Assembly (NCBI RefSeq): GCF_000237925.1
Contig: NC_031495.1
Location: forward strand, 24,012,872 to 24,076,871
Source of the DNA: Schistosoma mansoni
Taxonomy: Eukaryota > Platyhelminthes > Trematoda > Strigeidida > Schistosomatidae
Direction of reading: 5' to 3'
DNA: 64,000 bases
Below are positions 26,330 to 37,936 of this stretch, piece by piece (the first letter of the stretch is position 1; every line of letters begins with the position of its first letter). Made by a program: the position numbers and the translations under genes. The notes beneath the pieces were generated by a model. It did not search any database. It saw nothing but the letters and a program-made list of their open reading frames with translations, and was not told the origin of the DNA.

Positions 26330-27470
26330 TAAATCAACTCCCAAGTATAGTTGGGCCCCCAATGTTACTTTACGCTGATGTGAAAATTTGAGGAGAAATA
26401 ATAGGTGACGCAGATGCATGCACACTTCAGGCAGATTTAAATATTGTAATCAGCTGCTCTAAAGAGTGGTGACGTGCATCTACATGCACTTTGGGAATAC
26501 AAAGGCATATAGGTACAGCAGAGAGAATGTACTTGTACCAGTGGTCCGGTCTCACAAGGGTTTCGGGGTGACAGTGAGATATGATCTTAAGACCACGGTC
26601 CATTGCCGGGAGGTTGCAGAGAAGAGGTTTAAAACTCTATGGGTTTCAAGATGGAAATTCACCAAGTTAGTACTATGTTCACTACAGTATACATCACCTT
26701 AGAGGGAAATAAACTTGAGAATTGAGTTCAGACTGCAAGCCCTTGTTTAAAAGATGACTCGGATATCCTGGAAAAAGTACCCGTGCAATTCCACAGCTCC
26801 GGAGTTTGCCATACAAAGAGCAGCCTGAAGAGCTAGACCTCTTTAGTCCGACCTACCGTCGATTAAGAGGTGATCTGACTGTGATGTATAGGACAGTAAG
26901 ACATGATTGGACCTAATATATCCTCTCGGCGAGACTATAATTTATGGACGAGCCAATCAAACTTACAGTAACAGGTCTTGAATTTTCACGCAAAATCAAT
27001 TCATTCATTTGGCTAAATAGAGTACTGGCATTATAGCTGACATCAGCTCATCATGTAAACCCTATATCCAATCCGTAACCCTAACTATCAACTGTAAATA
27101 TTTATCCTAATTCCTCACACTGGTTTATAACCGTCACCTAAACGTAGAATGTGGGTGAACATTCTCAAACATTTTTAGCGTCACTCAAATGCCGTCCACA
27201 AATTATAATCTCACCACCCTCTCTTTTTCTTGCCACTAGATCGGTACATCTAAGATGACATAGCAGGCGAGCAGAAAAGCCAACAACGAACAAAATACCT
27301 GTGGTATTCAGGTTTTTACACCAAGTCATCAATTCTTGGAACCTGTTACCCGAAGCACTTGTGTCGGCACCATCAATTGACTCATTCAGAAGAAGACTAG
27401 ACAATCACAGAAACACACTAGAAACAGAATAGCATAGGCCGTAAGCCTCCAGTCCTTACTAACCAAATCT
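26330..27470 (+). mobile_element. CR1-type LINE fragment A (RT thumb to C-terminus), split by a MITE
   Basis: Before the MITE, plus frames read LLYADVKI (degenerate YADD box), HCREVAEKRFKTLWV, LGYPGKSTRAIPQL, and YRRLRGDLTVMYRTVRHDW. After the MITE the text resumes with LFLATRSVHLR, INSWNLLPEALVSAPSIDSF and RRRLDNH, the usual CR1 C-terminus. The order and spacing show one LINE interrupted at 26928-27215. Stops and frame changes mark it as dead. The jockey/CR1 group is certain; the subfamily (SR1/Perere-like) is not. Confidence 0.8.
26928..27215 (-). mobile_element. MITE copy 1, 288 bp, with 23-bp TIRs and an 8-bp TSD
   Basis: The ends are near-perfect inverted repeats of 23 bases; the left begins GGCGAGACTATAATTTATGG and the right is its near reverse complement. 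Flanks ATCCTCTC and ACCCTCTC make an 8-bp target duplication with one change. There is no ORF inside. Its interior matches the copy at 52299-52584 in the opposite orientation. Eight-base duplications fit hAT or Merlin superfamilies; the GG terminus fits Merlin better, and Merlin is known from Schistosoma, but the assignment is inference. Confidence 0.82.
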
Positions 27471-27829
27471 AAATCTGACTTATGATGGGTAAGCTATGTG
27501 ATTTCCTCTTGCAGACCGCTTGCTAAGGCCATCTCCATGTGCAAACTTAAATCATATCATAAACAAAACAAGGGTATAATTTACAAAGAACTACCCTCAC
27601 CACACAAATATAAATCTGAAAAAACGACAGTCCTAAACGCAGTTTCAACCTTGAACGGTAGCACAAGTAAACAATTTGCGAAAGCAAGAATACTCATTGA
27701 ACACTTATGAGTCGTATATAAACGTAAAACCATATTTCTCATCTACTTTCACATATATTTCGCTGATTTACATGGAAAGACATGATCCACACATCTAGCT
27801 GAGTAAGCAATTAGTCGAGCTATTTAAAT
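27471..27829. other. Spacer between LINE fragments
   Basis: A plus-strand open stretch at 27498-27710 has no recognised domain. No further feature seen. Confidence 0.4.
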
Positions 27830-28990
27830 AGGCTTCAGATGTATTACACCCTTCCCACAAGTTCATGCGAATCCCCCCCACACAAGCACTGGACAGCGTG
27901 ACCATTAATGAACTCGATATTTTTGGTCTGCTAAATGAGCTTGACATAGGCGAATCCACGAGGCCCGACGAATTGCATCTCAGTCTACTAAAGGAATTAT
28001 CCAACCTTGCTGTGAACCCTTGAAGTATATGCTTTAATCCATCCGTAACCCAGGGTCGTTTACCAAAAGACTGGAAGAAGAAGGCTATAGTAAGACCTGT
28101 CTGCAAAACAGGTATGAAATATAAACCTGAGGATTACCGACCAATTAACCTGACTAATATGGTTGTTAAAATCTTGGAAGGAGCAAGGGTGATAGTTTAG
28201 AGCTTCAAAATGACATGGAGAAATTATCTGAATGATCTCAAACTTGGCAGTTGCCAATAAATACTTCCAAGTGTATTGTGATGCATACCAGTCATCATGG
28301 CAAAGATGTATACACGATGAATAACACTGAGCTACCTGTTATCCAGACGCACGATGACTTAGGAATCATCGTTGGCCAAGACTTTAAGACTACTGCACAC
28401 TGCCGTGCAATAGCCGCCAAAGGTCATAGAACTTTATGGTTAATACGTAGGGCTTTTAGTCATGTCGACGCTAAAACGTTTTTCAGTTTGTATACAGTGT
28501 TCGTGCGTCGTGTATACAAGCAGCTAGCTCCCGCTTAAAAAAAAGACAGTGAGCTTCTGGAAAAGGTTCGGAGAACAGCAACTAAGCTGATTCATGGAAT
28601 AGAGAAGCTCCCGCATGATACTCGGTTTGCCAACCTAAACCTATCCCCGTTGTCAAATCGAAGAACCAGAGGTGACTTCATTACAGTTTTCAAATTGCTC
28701 AGTGATAAATTTGCACCTGATATGAACTCATTTTTCTTGTCTTCAAAAACAGAAAATTTACGAGGACACTCCATGAACGTTCACAGGCTCAGGACAAATT
28801 ACTTGTCAGCTGAATGCCGACTTTCCCGTCAAATCATCAACGAGTGATATTCATTACCTCAGCACGTTGTTGAAGCTCCATCCATCAACTATTTCAAAAG
28901 AAGTTTGGATCAACTGAGAGACCACCATTGCCAGGACTAACACAGGCCATCAAGCCTCCTGTACTTTCCAAACTGAAACTGAAATGCAGT
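27830..28990 (+). mobile_element. CR1-type LINE fragment B with an internal RT deletion
   Basis: Plus frames read RPDELHLSLLKELSN, GRLPKDWKKKAIVRPV, DYRPINLTNMVVKILEG (RT blocks 0-2). They then jump directly to DMEKLSEWSQTW-type text and PINTSKCIVMHT, AHCRAIAAKGHRTLWLIRRA (thumb), ending TRGDFITVFKLLSDKFAPDM and YSLPQHVVEAPSINYFKRSL. The RT palm with its catalytic boxes is missing from the middle, so this is an internally deleted copy. It carries several stops. The C-terminal blocks resemble those of fragment D at 43400-44880. Confidence 0.85.
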
Positions 28991-29429
28991 AACCGAATGT
29001 ATTATTTACTTCGCTTAATCTTTTGTCACTAAAAAAAGGCTCAAACAGGCATTTGTACTCTGTCAACCTTGTCGGTATACCTTGATTACTGGATTTGGAC
29101 CAAAATAATGATAGATGTGAAGCGACAAATAGGTCTCCAAAGTGTATGGTTCAGTAAGTCATTCATACTGACGCTCACTCGATTAGTTTTACTCAACATA
29201 CTTATGTGTCCGAACCAGAGAACCTTCGAGCACGTGATGCTAGACAACATTCATGAAAACTAGCCAGTTCTTATCACATACACGTTGATCATCAACATAG
29301 ATGAAGTGAATTGAATGATTGAAGACCTAGTCCAGTTAGACGGGAATGTTGTCACCAACCAGCTAACATCTAAATCACACCTCACGGTTAGTATCTTACG
29401 TGGATTACTCTTTCATTATATCCAGGAAT
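28991..29429. other. Spacer, nothing recognised
   Basis: AT-rich, with no gene or named repeat. Confidence 0.4.
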
Positions 29430-29660
29430 TTCGGCTACGTTGGTGACCGTACAACACGAACGACGTTATCATGGAAATATATTGGTAAAAATAGGTACAA
29501 TGAAAAGAGTGCGACCACCACTGCATGAGCCAGTCTGTCATGTACTATTAACTGATGCGCGTTGGTTGTCCTTGGCCTTGACGAAGATCGATGAACTGTT
29601 TGCCAAGCAGTGACTCAACTGCCGGATGATCTGTGTGAAAGTCAAGACAAAAACCTTGTA
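29430..29660 (+). repeat. Dispersed repeat, copy 1 of a direct pair
   Basis: ACAACACGAACGACGTTATC, then GGAAATATATTGG and TTAACTGATGCGCGTTGG, recur with scattered changes at 32565-32790 in the same orientation. The two copies bracket the CR1 fragment at 30150-32480. A weak reading frame (YHGNILVKIG / YHRNILVKVG) is shared, hinting at an unrecognised coding repeat. Confidence 0.65.
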
Positions 29661-29971
29661 AGCACGAAGTCTCAGATCTCTGTTATACCATTTTGGGAGT
29701 TTTCATGCACTAATAGATCACTATTCAGAATAACTACTTAATATTGCGGAGCAACAATCAACCACTTGCATAGTTAGTAGATAGAGAATGTTATGAATAT
29801 CATTTATTATAGATGAGATGATACTTACTGCTCCATAATGGAAACCGGCAAGCGAAACCTCAAGATGTGTTTTGAATCTTAGAAATATGGGACAACTGAT
29901 TTTCTATTTGTATTATATCTCTTACAAAACCACAGCACACTCCTCTCACGAGCAGATCCACATCAATTAAG

Positions 29972-30050
29972 ATAGTTAGGTCGGTGCTCGAGAACTTAAA
30001 ATGAAAATCGCACCCATTTTGCCTAAGTTCATGAGCACCGACCTAACTAT
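29972..30050. repeat. 79-base near-perfect hairpin
   Basis: ATAGTTAGGTCGGTGCTC (29972-29989) pairs perfectly with GAGCACCGACCTAACTAT (30033-30050). After a 2-base mismatch GAACTTA pairs with TAAGTTC and AAATG with CATTT, leaving a loop of about 10-15 bases. The length and stem suit either a short palindromic transposon or a small-RNA precursor; no evidence decides. Confidence 0.85.
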
Positions 30051-30149
30051 ATTTATATGTGCATATTTGCTGATAGTTCAATAGACGGCAAGTTAAGGAA
30101 TTAAAAAAATCAGTAGTGATAAGTGAGGAAAATTACTAGAGCAATAGTA

Positions 30150-32480
30150 GGAGTCGCTCAAGTAAGATTTGTATTGTGACCAGGCTTAAGTAGATGTTTA
30201 AGGGGATGACCAGAAGTGTCAAGGATACTGTGAGCCATAAGAAGGTCACAGTTAGCGTACGACTTCAAGTGGTAGGGTACCAAAGCTCCTAAATCTTTTT
30301 CGACATGGGATACTTCTAGAGAGAAGTTTCCTAAGTTTCCTATGGTCTGCAACATGACTCAGATGGACTACTCTACACTTTCAAGTGTTGAAGGCAAGTC
30401 CGTTGTCGTCTGTCCAACTTCGAAGTCGAGTCAGATCCTCCTGAAGCCCCAGTATATCCTCTTGGTTGCGTATCTCTCTTCAAGGTTTCACATCATCAGC
30501 AAGAAGCAGTAGGTCAGACGATACTGGTTGTGGCAGATCGTTTATATAAATCAAGAGGAGAAGAGATCCTAGTATTGAGCCCAGGGGGACCTCACTAGGA
30601 CTTTCCATAGCCTGAGAGAAAGTGAAGTTAACACCGACCTTAAAATGTCGTTTTTTAGACATGAAGCGAGCCAGTCAATTAGAGCTGGTTTGATACTCAA
30701 TTGTTTAAGCTCATTGATAAGATATATGCGGTTGACCCTATCAAAAGATTTCGATAAATCAAGGTGAATAACTCCAACCTTCTCCTCACGATTAAGAAGA
30801 CTGTCCACCTGTCCACTGCAGTCAGAAGGTTGCCTATACAAGAGTGACCCTTCCTGAAACCATGCTATTTGGTTGAGAAGAACTTCATGGGTAATAAGTA
30901 GTCGTGTATACTATCGCAAATCAGGGACTCCATAATTTTAGAAGGTATAGAGAGAAGTGCCACCGTTCGGTAGCTAGGGGGTTCGCTGCGTTGATCTCCT
31001 TTGGAAATTGGTCGGATGTGAGCCAGCTTCCGAATTTCCGGTAGTTTACCTCGGCATAGCGAGTGTGAAAACATCACGCAAGGCGGTGTTGCCAAGATTG
31101 AGGCTGCTTCCATCAGTATAGCAGAATGTACCATATCTGGACCAGAAGTTTCTTTTCCCATGTGCTGCAGTTTACGGAACACCAGGTTAGCGCTCAGGTC
31201 CACTTCGGAAATTGCTGTGCAGCTGCAGGTGAAGCTTTCATCAGTGTAGTTGATGTGGGTCAGTTGAAATGTCCGAGACTATTGTTCAGCCAAAACATTA
31301 GCGGCATCCCCGTCGTTATTGGTCGGACTATTAGGACCTAGCCGTTGGGAAACTCCAGTTTTGGCTGGCTGAAGAGAAGCTACGTAATGGAATAAGCTTT
31401 TCGGATTAGAGACAAATTTATCGATAGACTTTATTTGGTATCGAAGCCTGTCTTCTCTTATTGCCTTTGTGCATATGTTCCTTATATGTTTGTATTGCTT
31501 TTACGCGCCGTTGTTATCAGTTCGTTTATATTCAGCTCGACAGTTCCTTTTGCGGCTTAGTAAACGAAGAATGCGGTTCTTGATGATTGGAGGTTGTTTG
31601 TAGATCTTGGGGACAATTTGAGGAACTGAATGCTTAGTAGCACATAAGAGCGTGTGCAGCAAGAAATCCCAATGAGCATCCACTTCAAGTTGAGGGTGAA
31701 CATCCCAACCCACCTGTTGTAGATAGTTGTGTAAAGCTAAGGCATTCAACCGTTTGAAATTATAGCGAATGTTGTTGGTGGGATATCTTAGCTTAGTTTT
31801 GCTGACAAAACTGAAGGATAGAACGGTGTGATCGCTTTTCCCCAGGGAAGCCAGAATTGAGGGGTCCTCGATTAGGAATTCTACATTTGTGAATACCCAG
31901 TCTAGGCGCGATGGCGTCTGACTGTTTCTCCAACGAGTTGCCGACTACACATTTTCGAATAATCCCAGATGATGAGGTTGAAGAACCGAGCTTCAGTAGA
32001 GTTTTCACATCCAATGTAGGTATGTTCCGCGAAGTTGATCCTAGGAAACTTGAAGTCCCCTGGAATTAGGATATGAGAGAATCCGAGACTAGCAGGGCGA
32101 GTTAATCTTTCCAGCAAACGATTTTTGTACTCGATGTCAGCAGTGAGCTTCCTTTAGGTGACCCCAACTAGACACCTTCAGGTGGCAGACAATCTTACTG
32201 AGCAACACGCTGATTCATCAAGATTGAGAAACTCTTGGTTGTGAAGTTGGTGTACCTCCAGGTATGATCGTAGGTATAATGCTACCCCACCCCCATCAGT
32301 GTTTTTCTGTCGTTGCGAAACAAAGACATTCCAGGTACTGCTAGCTCCTGGTCCGTAAACTGAGAAGACACCCATGTTTCAGATATTCTTGTCATATGAA
32401 CATCATTAGTGTTGCTAAATTCACGTAGCTTATCCATCTTATTTGGCAATATCGCGGCGTTCATGATAAGCAGTTTATGC
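30150..32480 (-). mobile_element. CR1-type LINE fragment C: endonuclease plus RT, minus strand
   Basis: Read on the minus strand from 32480 downward: an endonuclease start (MNAAILPNKMDKLREF, ISETWVSSQ), GGGVALYLRS, a GDFKFPRINF block (family GDFNFP), then RT with SGPDMVHSAILMEAAS, YRTVALLSIPSKIMESLI, the catalytic VIHLDLSKSFDRVN box, VPLGSILGSLLLLIYINDLP and LLLLADDVK (the second catalytic box with its DD). It ends in the thumb (HVEKDLGALVPYHLKS) near 30150. This is the most complete CR1 copy in the window, yet its frames are broken in many places. The 3' end lacks the usual C-terminus. Confidence 0.85.
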
Positions 32481-32564
32481 TTTCAATTAGGAACGCGTGA
32501 GCTTCTTCCTGTTTGTCTGTATGAGCCTTACGTGTATCAAAGTACTTGTATCAAAGAAACATGG

Positions 32565-32790
32565 GCCATACAACACAAAGGACGTTATCACAGAAATATA
32601 TTGGTTAAAGTAGGTCAAAGCGAATATGTTACCACCACCTCATGGATCAGCCCGTGGCCTATGATTAACTGATGCGCATTGAATGTCCTTGACTTTCACA
32701 GGGATAGGTGATCTGTTCGATATTCAGTGACCCAACAACCGGATGATTTAGCTAGTGCTCAGTGACATTACACTGGACCTACAATATTCC
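32565..32790 (+). repeat. Dispersed repeat, copy 2 of a direct pair
   Basis: Aligns with 29430-29660: ACAACACAAAGGACGTTATC, GAAATATATTGGTTAAAGTAGG, TTAACTGATGCGCATTGAATG. Same orientation, more than 10% diverged by eye. Confidence 0.65.
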
Positions 32791-33053
32791 CCCGCCAGTT
32801 TCAAAGGCCGTTTGAATCTTTAACAAACATGTTGGAAGTAGCCGCGCGCCAGAAGTAGCCAACCAATTAATACGAATCCCTTGGGAATCGCTGAGCTGTG
32901 TGACAGATGGAGAGGAGGCTGGATGAACTGATCAAAAAAGAGCGAATAAATTACAAATATATATATATATTCATGAATATGTATAAGAAATATATAACAA
33001 ACGGGAAAACTACGGTTCAGAATAATTGAAGAAAATTATATCAAACTTAGTAA

Positions 33054-36000
33054 GTGATAAGAGTGCAAGTTTAAACCTAGCGAGCGATAACAATGAAAGG
33101 ATTTATAAGTGAAGTGACTTCGAAATGGTTGAAAATTCTTAAGGCGACGAATACGTAACTCATCTAATTAGCTTACATGATGTGGCAGCGTACTGCGATT
33201 CATTGGAGATCATTCTTACGCTTGCATAGAGATTTATTTAGTCAGATGATTGTGAAGATTGCTTTGACTACAAATCTAAAACAATCAAACGATAGTTGAA
33301 ATAATTGGTGTCCAGAGTAATGAGGAATCTTGATTTCTACAGAGAGCTAAGTTATTTGTTAGGGGCGCAGATCAGATCGCACATAATCATATACTTATTT
33401 TGAATACGATAAACCTATTTATTTTAAAGAAAAAAAATTAATTTCTCATGAAGGTCTATTTATGATTACATAACAGTCGACGAAAGGGTATTTTTGTTGT
33501 AGGAGTAGGTTTGAAGAAAGCTATGCGCTTTCAAACCAAAACAGGATTAGTTCATGTATTCATTGATGATTGGATTGAGCCATGTTGGTAGGTTCAGACT
33601 TGTGCTTTGGCGTCCGTGCGTTTATCGGGATCAAGTTTGGAGACCTGTGTACGTTGACTCGGATTAGGTCACAGTGAAACATATGCATTCAATATTTATC
33701 TTTCCTTTGATCCTCCAAATTATCTTATACCGTTTATTATGCAGTCTCATTCAGTCTTGCTGGATCATGTTGTCTAAGCCTAATGTTTTCTACTACTACT
33801 GATACTGTTACTCCTTCTACCCTTCGCATTCATCTTGACAATTTCATCTGGTGGTGCCTAAATGGTTTGTGAACTTGAACCGGTGCAGATATGTGTCAAG
33901 TTCTACACTGGCTATGTCTGATTGTCTTACAGTCGATGAAAATCAATGGACAGAAGTTTTAATTGATTAAGAAATCACTTCAAAACATAAATAAAGCGAC
34001 ACTTGCAACTTGTATCACTCAATATATTTAACAATAATGGTGTGTATAGCATTCACCGTTACTATTGATAATAATTCTGGACGAATCCATTAGAACAAAT
34101 GAAATATTAACGTTAGTTATCGATGAAATGAAAGACAATAACTTCTGCAGGTTAGAAATGCTAACAGAGAATTTCTACCACATCATTCAAATGGTGACAC
34201 AGAATATCAACACGAATATACAAACATTGAATAAGACAGGCGAGGCACAAATGGAAGTGACCTCAATAAAGAAGAACCGATAAAGATGTTGAGTGTTTCA
34301 AGAAAGATGCAGAGTGAATTTTTGTATGCAATCATGATTGATAAGAAGCAATGATTCTGAGTAGCTCAGTCATCTTATGTTGTCGTTATTAGACTTCGAT
34401 TGTAATCTTTTTGACTGATTAACTACTGATGCATATTTTTGGATGGGAAGTAACGGTTCGATTACACAAAATTCATCGCGCACTTAATATAGGGACTATA
34501 ATCGTGAAATTTTTATGACTTGTAACTTGCTGCTTAAATGTAGAACTGAACGAGTTATGAAACGAAATCATCATACCGATGAGATATATGTACATGACGA
34601 AAGAAGTAAACTACTCTTTCTCACAACTGAGTTTAATCGTCACTATATTTGGACTGTTCTATGTAAATCTTTATTGTACAACAAACACTCAAGAAACTCT
34701 GAAGAGAAACATTTTATGACCCAGCACTTTGTAAATGTGAAAACGTCTACAGAGTGTTTTCAATAATCTTTATCAATTCTGGTTAGAATTGTAGGTCAGT
34801 AATATAAAGTCGACTGAGTCAGAGAGATAAAATTTATTGTTCTCCAGTGAACCGATAATGACATCGATTTCTATCGGATGCACTGGTGAATCGATAATCT
34901 TTAGAAACCAGACCTGATAAATATTCTGCGATTGTGTAGTAGACTAGTAGTAGAACGTGCCAACACATTACTCTGGATAAAACACTGTGTGGACATTCAT
35001 TACTGAATGCTTGAGAATTGATACGACGCATCTGGTAACCTAAAACTGGTTTTTTGAACACTCTCAACTAGTCGTGACCCTCGAAGACAATAAGCCTTGT
35101 TTTCTCAATAATAAGGCACTTACAGCCTCATAACTATTTCACAGCATTTCTAATCGTTGTGTGAAATATTGGACGAGATTTTATCATAAACAATCAAGAC
35201 TACACACAGTTCTACTTTTACAGGAAAGTTGTCGGAAGTTCTGCCGACAACCACTCTAATGGGATTTTATTCGCTTCATCTAGATAGGAGGCTTTTCATT
35301 GTTGGGTGTCGAACTCCGAGATGTCCACATGGTAACCATAAGGACCAATTTATATTCTCTAATGGGAAACATTTCAATCTTGGGTTTCGGATGATTAACA
35401 CAAGGAGCTCTTTCATGTGTGGTGCTTAACCGTATATTTACCTATTTCACTTCACGTATGTTACATGTCAATCTCAGGGAGTTTCATAGCAGTGGAGATA
35501 ATTAAAGAACACACTGTGAAATGTAAGGAAGAATTGAAGACATTAATTTGTACATGAAAATGCGAGATGGGAAACTGGGTATATGTTCAATCAACTGTGT
35601 CGAATCAGGTTTCCAAATACTCATCTCGATTTATGCAAAAATTACAGGTTGAGGGACGTGATTTTTCAATTGGTCAATATCGAAATTCTAATCTTGTCTA
35701 GTATTTTGATTGGAGAGTTGATTCGGCAGTTCTTAGTGTTATTGCCTGGCGTTGTATACAGTATGACGAAGCTTCGACTCATCTGTTTTTGTAGTTGAGG
35801 TTAATAATAACAATAATAATAATTTATTCTGAAATAACAGTTTGTTACATGAGACATGCCAGTTTACAAGCAAAATCAAATTGTTACACAAGTTACAATT
35901 TTCACTGTTGAAAATTACTCAATTGGGTTGATATTTCATAAGATGTGAATGCAAATGGATTTCGTAAGAAACATGTCAATATCACACTTGGCGCACTTTA

Positions 36001-36807
36001 TGAAAGTAGCGTTGCAACACACATCTGATGGTGAAGAACAGATACATGCGAAGTTGCGGGCTTTAAGAAGCTTCGACCTCATATCCCTCTGGAATATTTG
36101 AGGCTTTAATAACGGTGTAGGACGAAGTCACTCGTGCCATGTCTGTTTTCGGTGGAGTATCTGCAGGAGGCTGAAAAAGGTGTAAGAAAAAGGAAGGACG
36201 AAAAGCAGAGCACACAATATTCACTGAGGAATATTTAAGGTATAACCATTTAGTCTATTTGTCTGTTACTGAAATACTTATTAGGTAAGAACATACTGAT
36301 GTGTTAAAGAAAAATAAGTGTGGGCAAGGTATGAGTGGATAAGGAACTGTATAAATGAAGGTAGTTCAGAAGGAAGTATGGAATTGTGTAATTATAAAAT
36401 TACTTCTGGCAGGTTCTGCTGATTCAACCCAGTGCATGTATTTTTATTGTAACTGATTTATTTATCCATTTCATAGGATAATGAATCAAGAAACAGTTGA
36501 TCCTTTTTCATTTAGAAAAGTCTTCTTCTATTCACAGGATGGTTCATGTATTTGTCATATGGCTCAGTCTTTTAAATGTTGTCCTTTACACTGAATAAAC
36601 GGAAGTTCTATAGATTTGCGCGTACACACACATACACTTCGGTTTAGTATTAGTTTTGAAGAATGTCATGATGTTTGTACATGAAATCAACTTATAGTCT
36701 AAGCACATAAACTATTTTAAAGTAAAAATCAATAGAGACTAAAGTGTTAAAATACCTTCAAATCATTTAGTGAGAATACTTTGAACTGTAATACGGTCTT
36801 GTTTTTA
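33054..36807 (+). repeat. Right arm of a large inverted duplication (carries a 596-bp insertion)
   Basis: Reverse complement of 12258-15410, collinear end to end, with the sole large difference an insertion at 35804-36399. The open frames at 34065-34283 and 34515-34766 translate identically to those of the left arm. The outer edge at 36807 ends abruptly where the left arm ends at 12258, and the inner edge at 33054 where the left arm ends at 15410. The inner spacer is 17.6 kb and contains the whole MVP gene. Confidence 0.93.
35804..36399 (-). mobile_element. Short non-LTR (SINE/LINE 3'-end-like) element, 596 bp, polymorphic between arms
   Basis: The left arm (about 12660-12690) preserves the uninterrupted site GTTGAGGTTACTTCTGGC; here the site is split after GAGGTTA and resumes TTACTTCTGG, giving a 3-base repeat TTA. 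On the minus strand the element ends in TTATTATTATTGTTATTATT, an ATT-type tail typical of target-primed insertion. No coding domain is seen. A shorter, opposite copy lies at 38515-39005. Confidence 0.85.
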
Positions 36808-37084
36808 CACTTTACATATGACACTATATATTTAAACACAAATTAGATGTTATCAGTTTGTATATGACAAATAAATCGAAATGTCATTCATTTTAAAGTT
36901 ATTCATCATCTTACACTTCAGAATTGGTTATCTTTTTCTCTATGCATACGAACTGGTTTCAATATTGTTGACAAAAGTCAAATCAACATTAATGAACCTA
37001 ATGGACCGAATAAACTCCGAGGTACTGGTCGTCAACTGCCTACCTGTCTCTCTTATTCCCTATGATCGGAAATTTTAGTTAAAG
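36808..37084. other. Spacer between the right arm and the decayed Gypsy
   Basis: AT-rich, nothing recognised. Confidence 0.4.
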
Positions 37085-37360
37085 GCACTGGAGTATCTAT
37101 TTGAGAACCTTTGCATTACGAGCCAACGGCGAAAATACGCTTTTGCTTTGGAAACTTTATCAGGAGTTCGCATGTCGTTGTTTGTGAGGTAGTCTTCAAC
37201 CATAATGTATATAATGTCTATGATCGATACAAGGAGGCAATGCTCAAACATTTCCACCCATCGAGGGAGGAACGATTGAGGACATTATTAGCATAGCACC
37301 CACTGGTTGACACGAAACGAGCCATCGTGTCACGCGCCTGCAACCTCTCACAAGACCCAC

Positions 37361-37936
37361 TGTTATGACTTGACCTAGCCGTCGTCAATCGTTATGTCTT
37401 GATCAAGGTCGTAGCTAATTTGTTATGACCTCACGAATTAAACAAGGACGTAACTTGCGTGAATTATCCGCCAATAGAAATACGACTTCTACGACCTTCA
37501 CACTGTGACATCGACGTTCGATTAGTATGAGTAATCTAGCGTCCTTATTAGTCCTTAATCCGCCTAGCCCGTCCACTTGAGTCCAGAACACTAATAGCAG
37601 CCTCGGCAATATGAATCGTTTATTTCAAGCATACTTTGTTTACATATCAGACAGGTAGGCCACATCATACCATAAAATAGAAAATAATATTTGTACAAAA
37701 CCAAGCCAAATGAGGCTGTAAGCGTGGGAGACAATAATCAAGAAACTGAGCATAACATAGGAACAATAAATCATATAATAATAATCAATAGGTCAAAATG
37801 AAGCTTACAATAAGATGAATATAGATATAGATGATCTGGTTACTGAATAGTTGTACAATAGGAGTATACATAGAATAATAGTCCAATAATAGGTCCCGCA
37901 AGTTATCCGTACTTACTTCTTCCCTCGTATATAACA
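37361..37936 (-). repeat. Solo LTR, minus orientation (copy 3), inside the decayed Gypsy
   Basis: The termini are TGTTAT and ATAACA. The perfect 5-base duplication CCCAC lies at 37356-37360 and 37937-37941, marking a clean insertion. It matches the copies at 8879 and 24620 in reverse orientation (for example CATCATACCATAAAATAGAA). It is a different family from its host Gypsy as far as can be judged. Confidence 0.85.
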
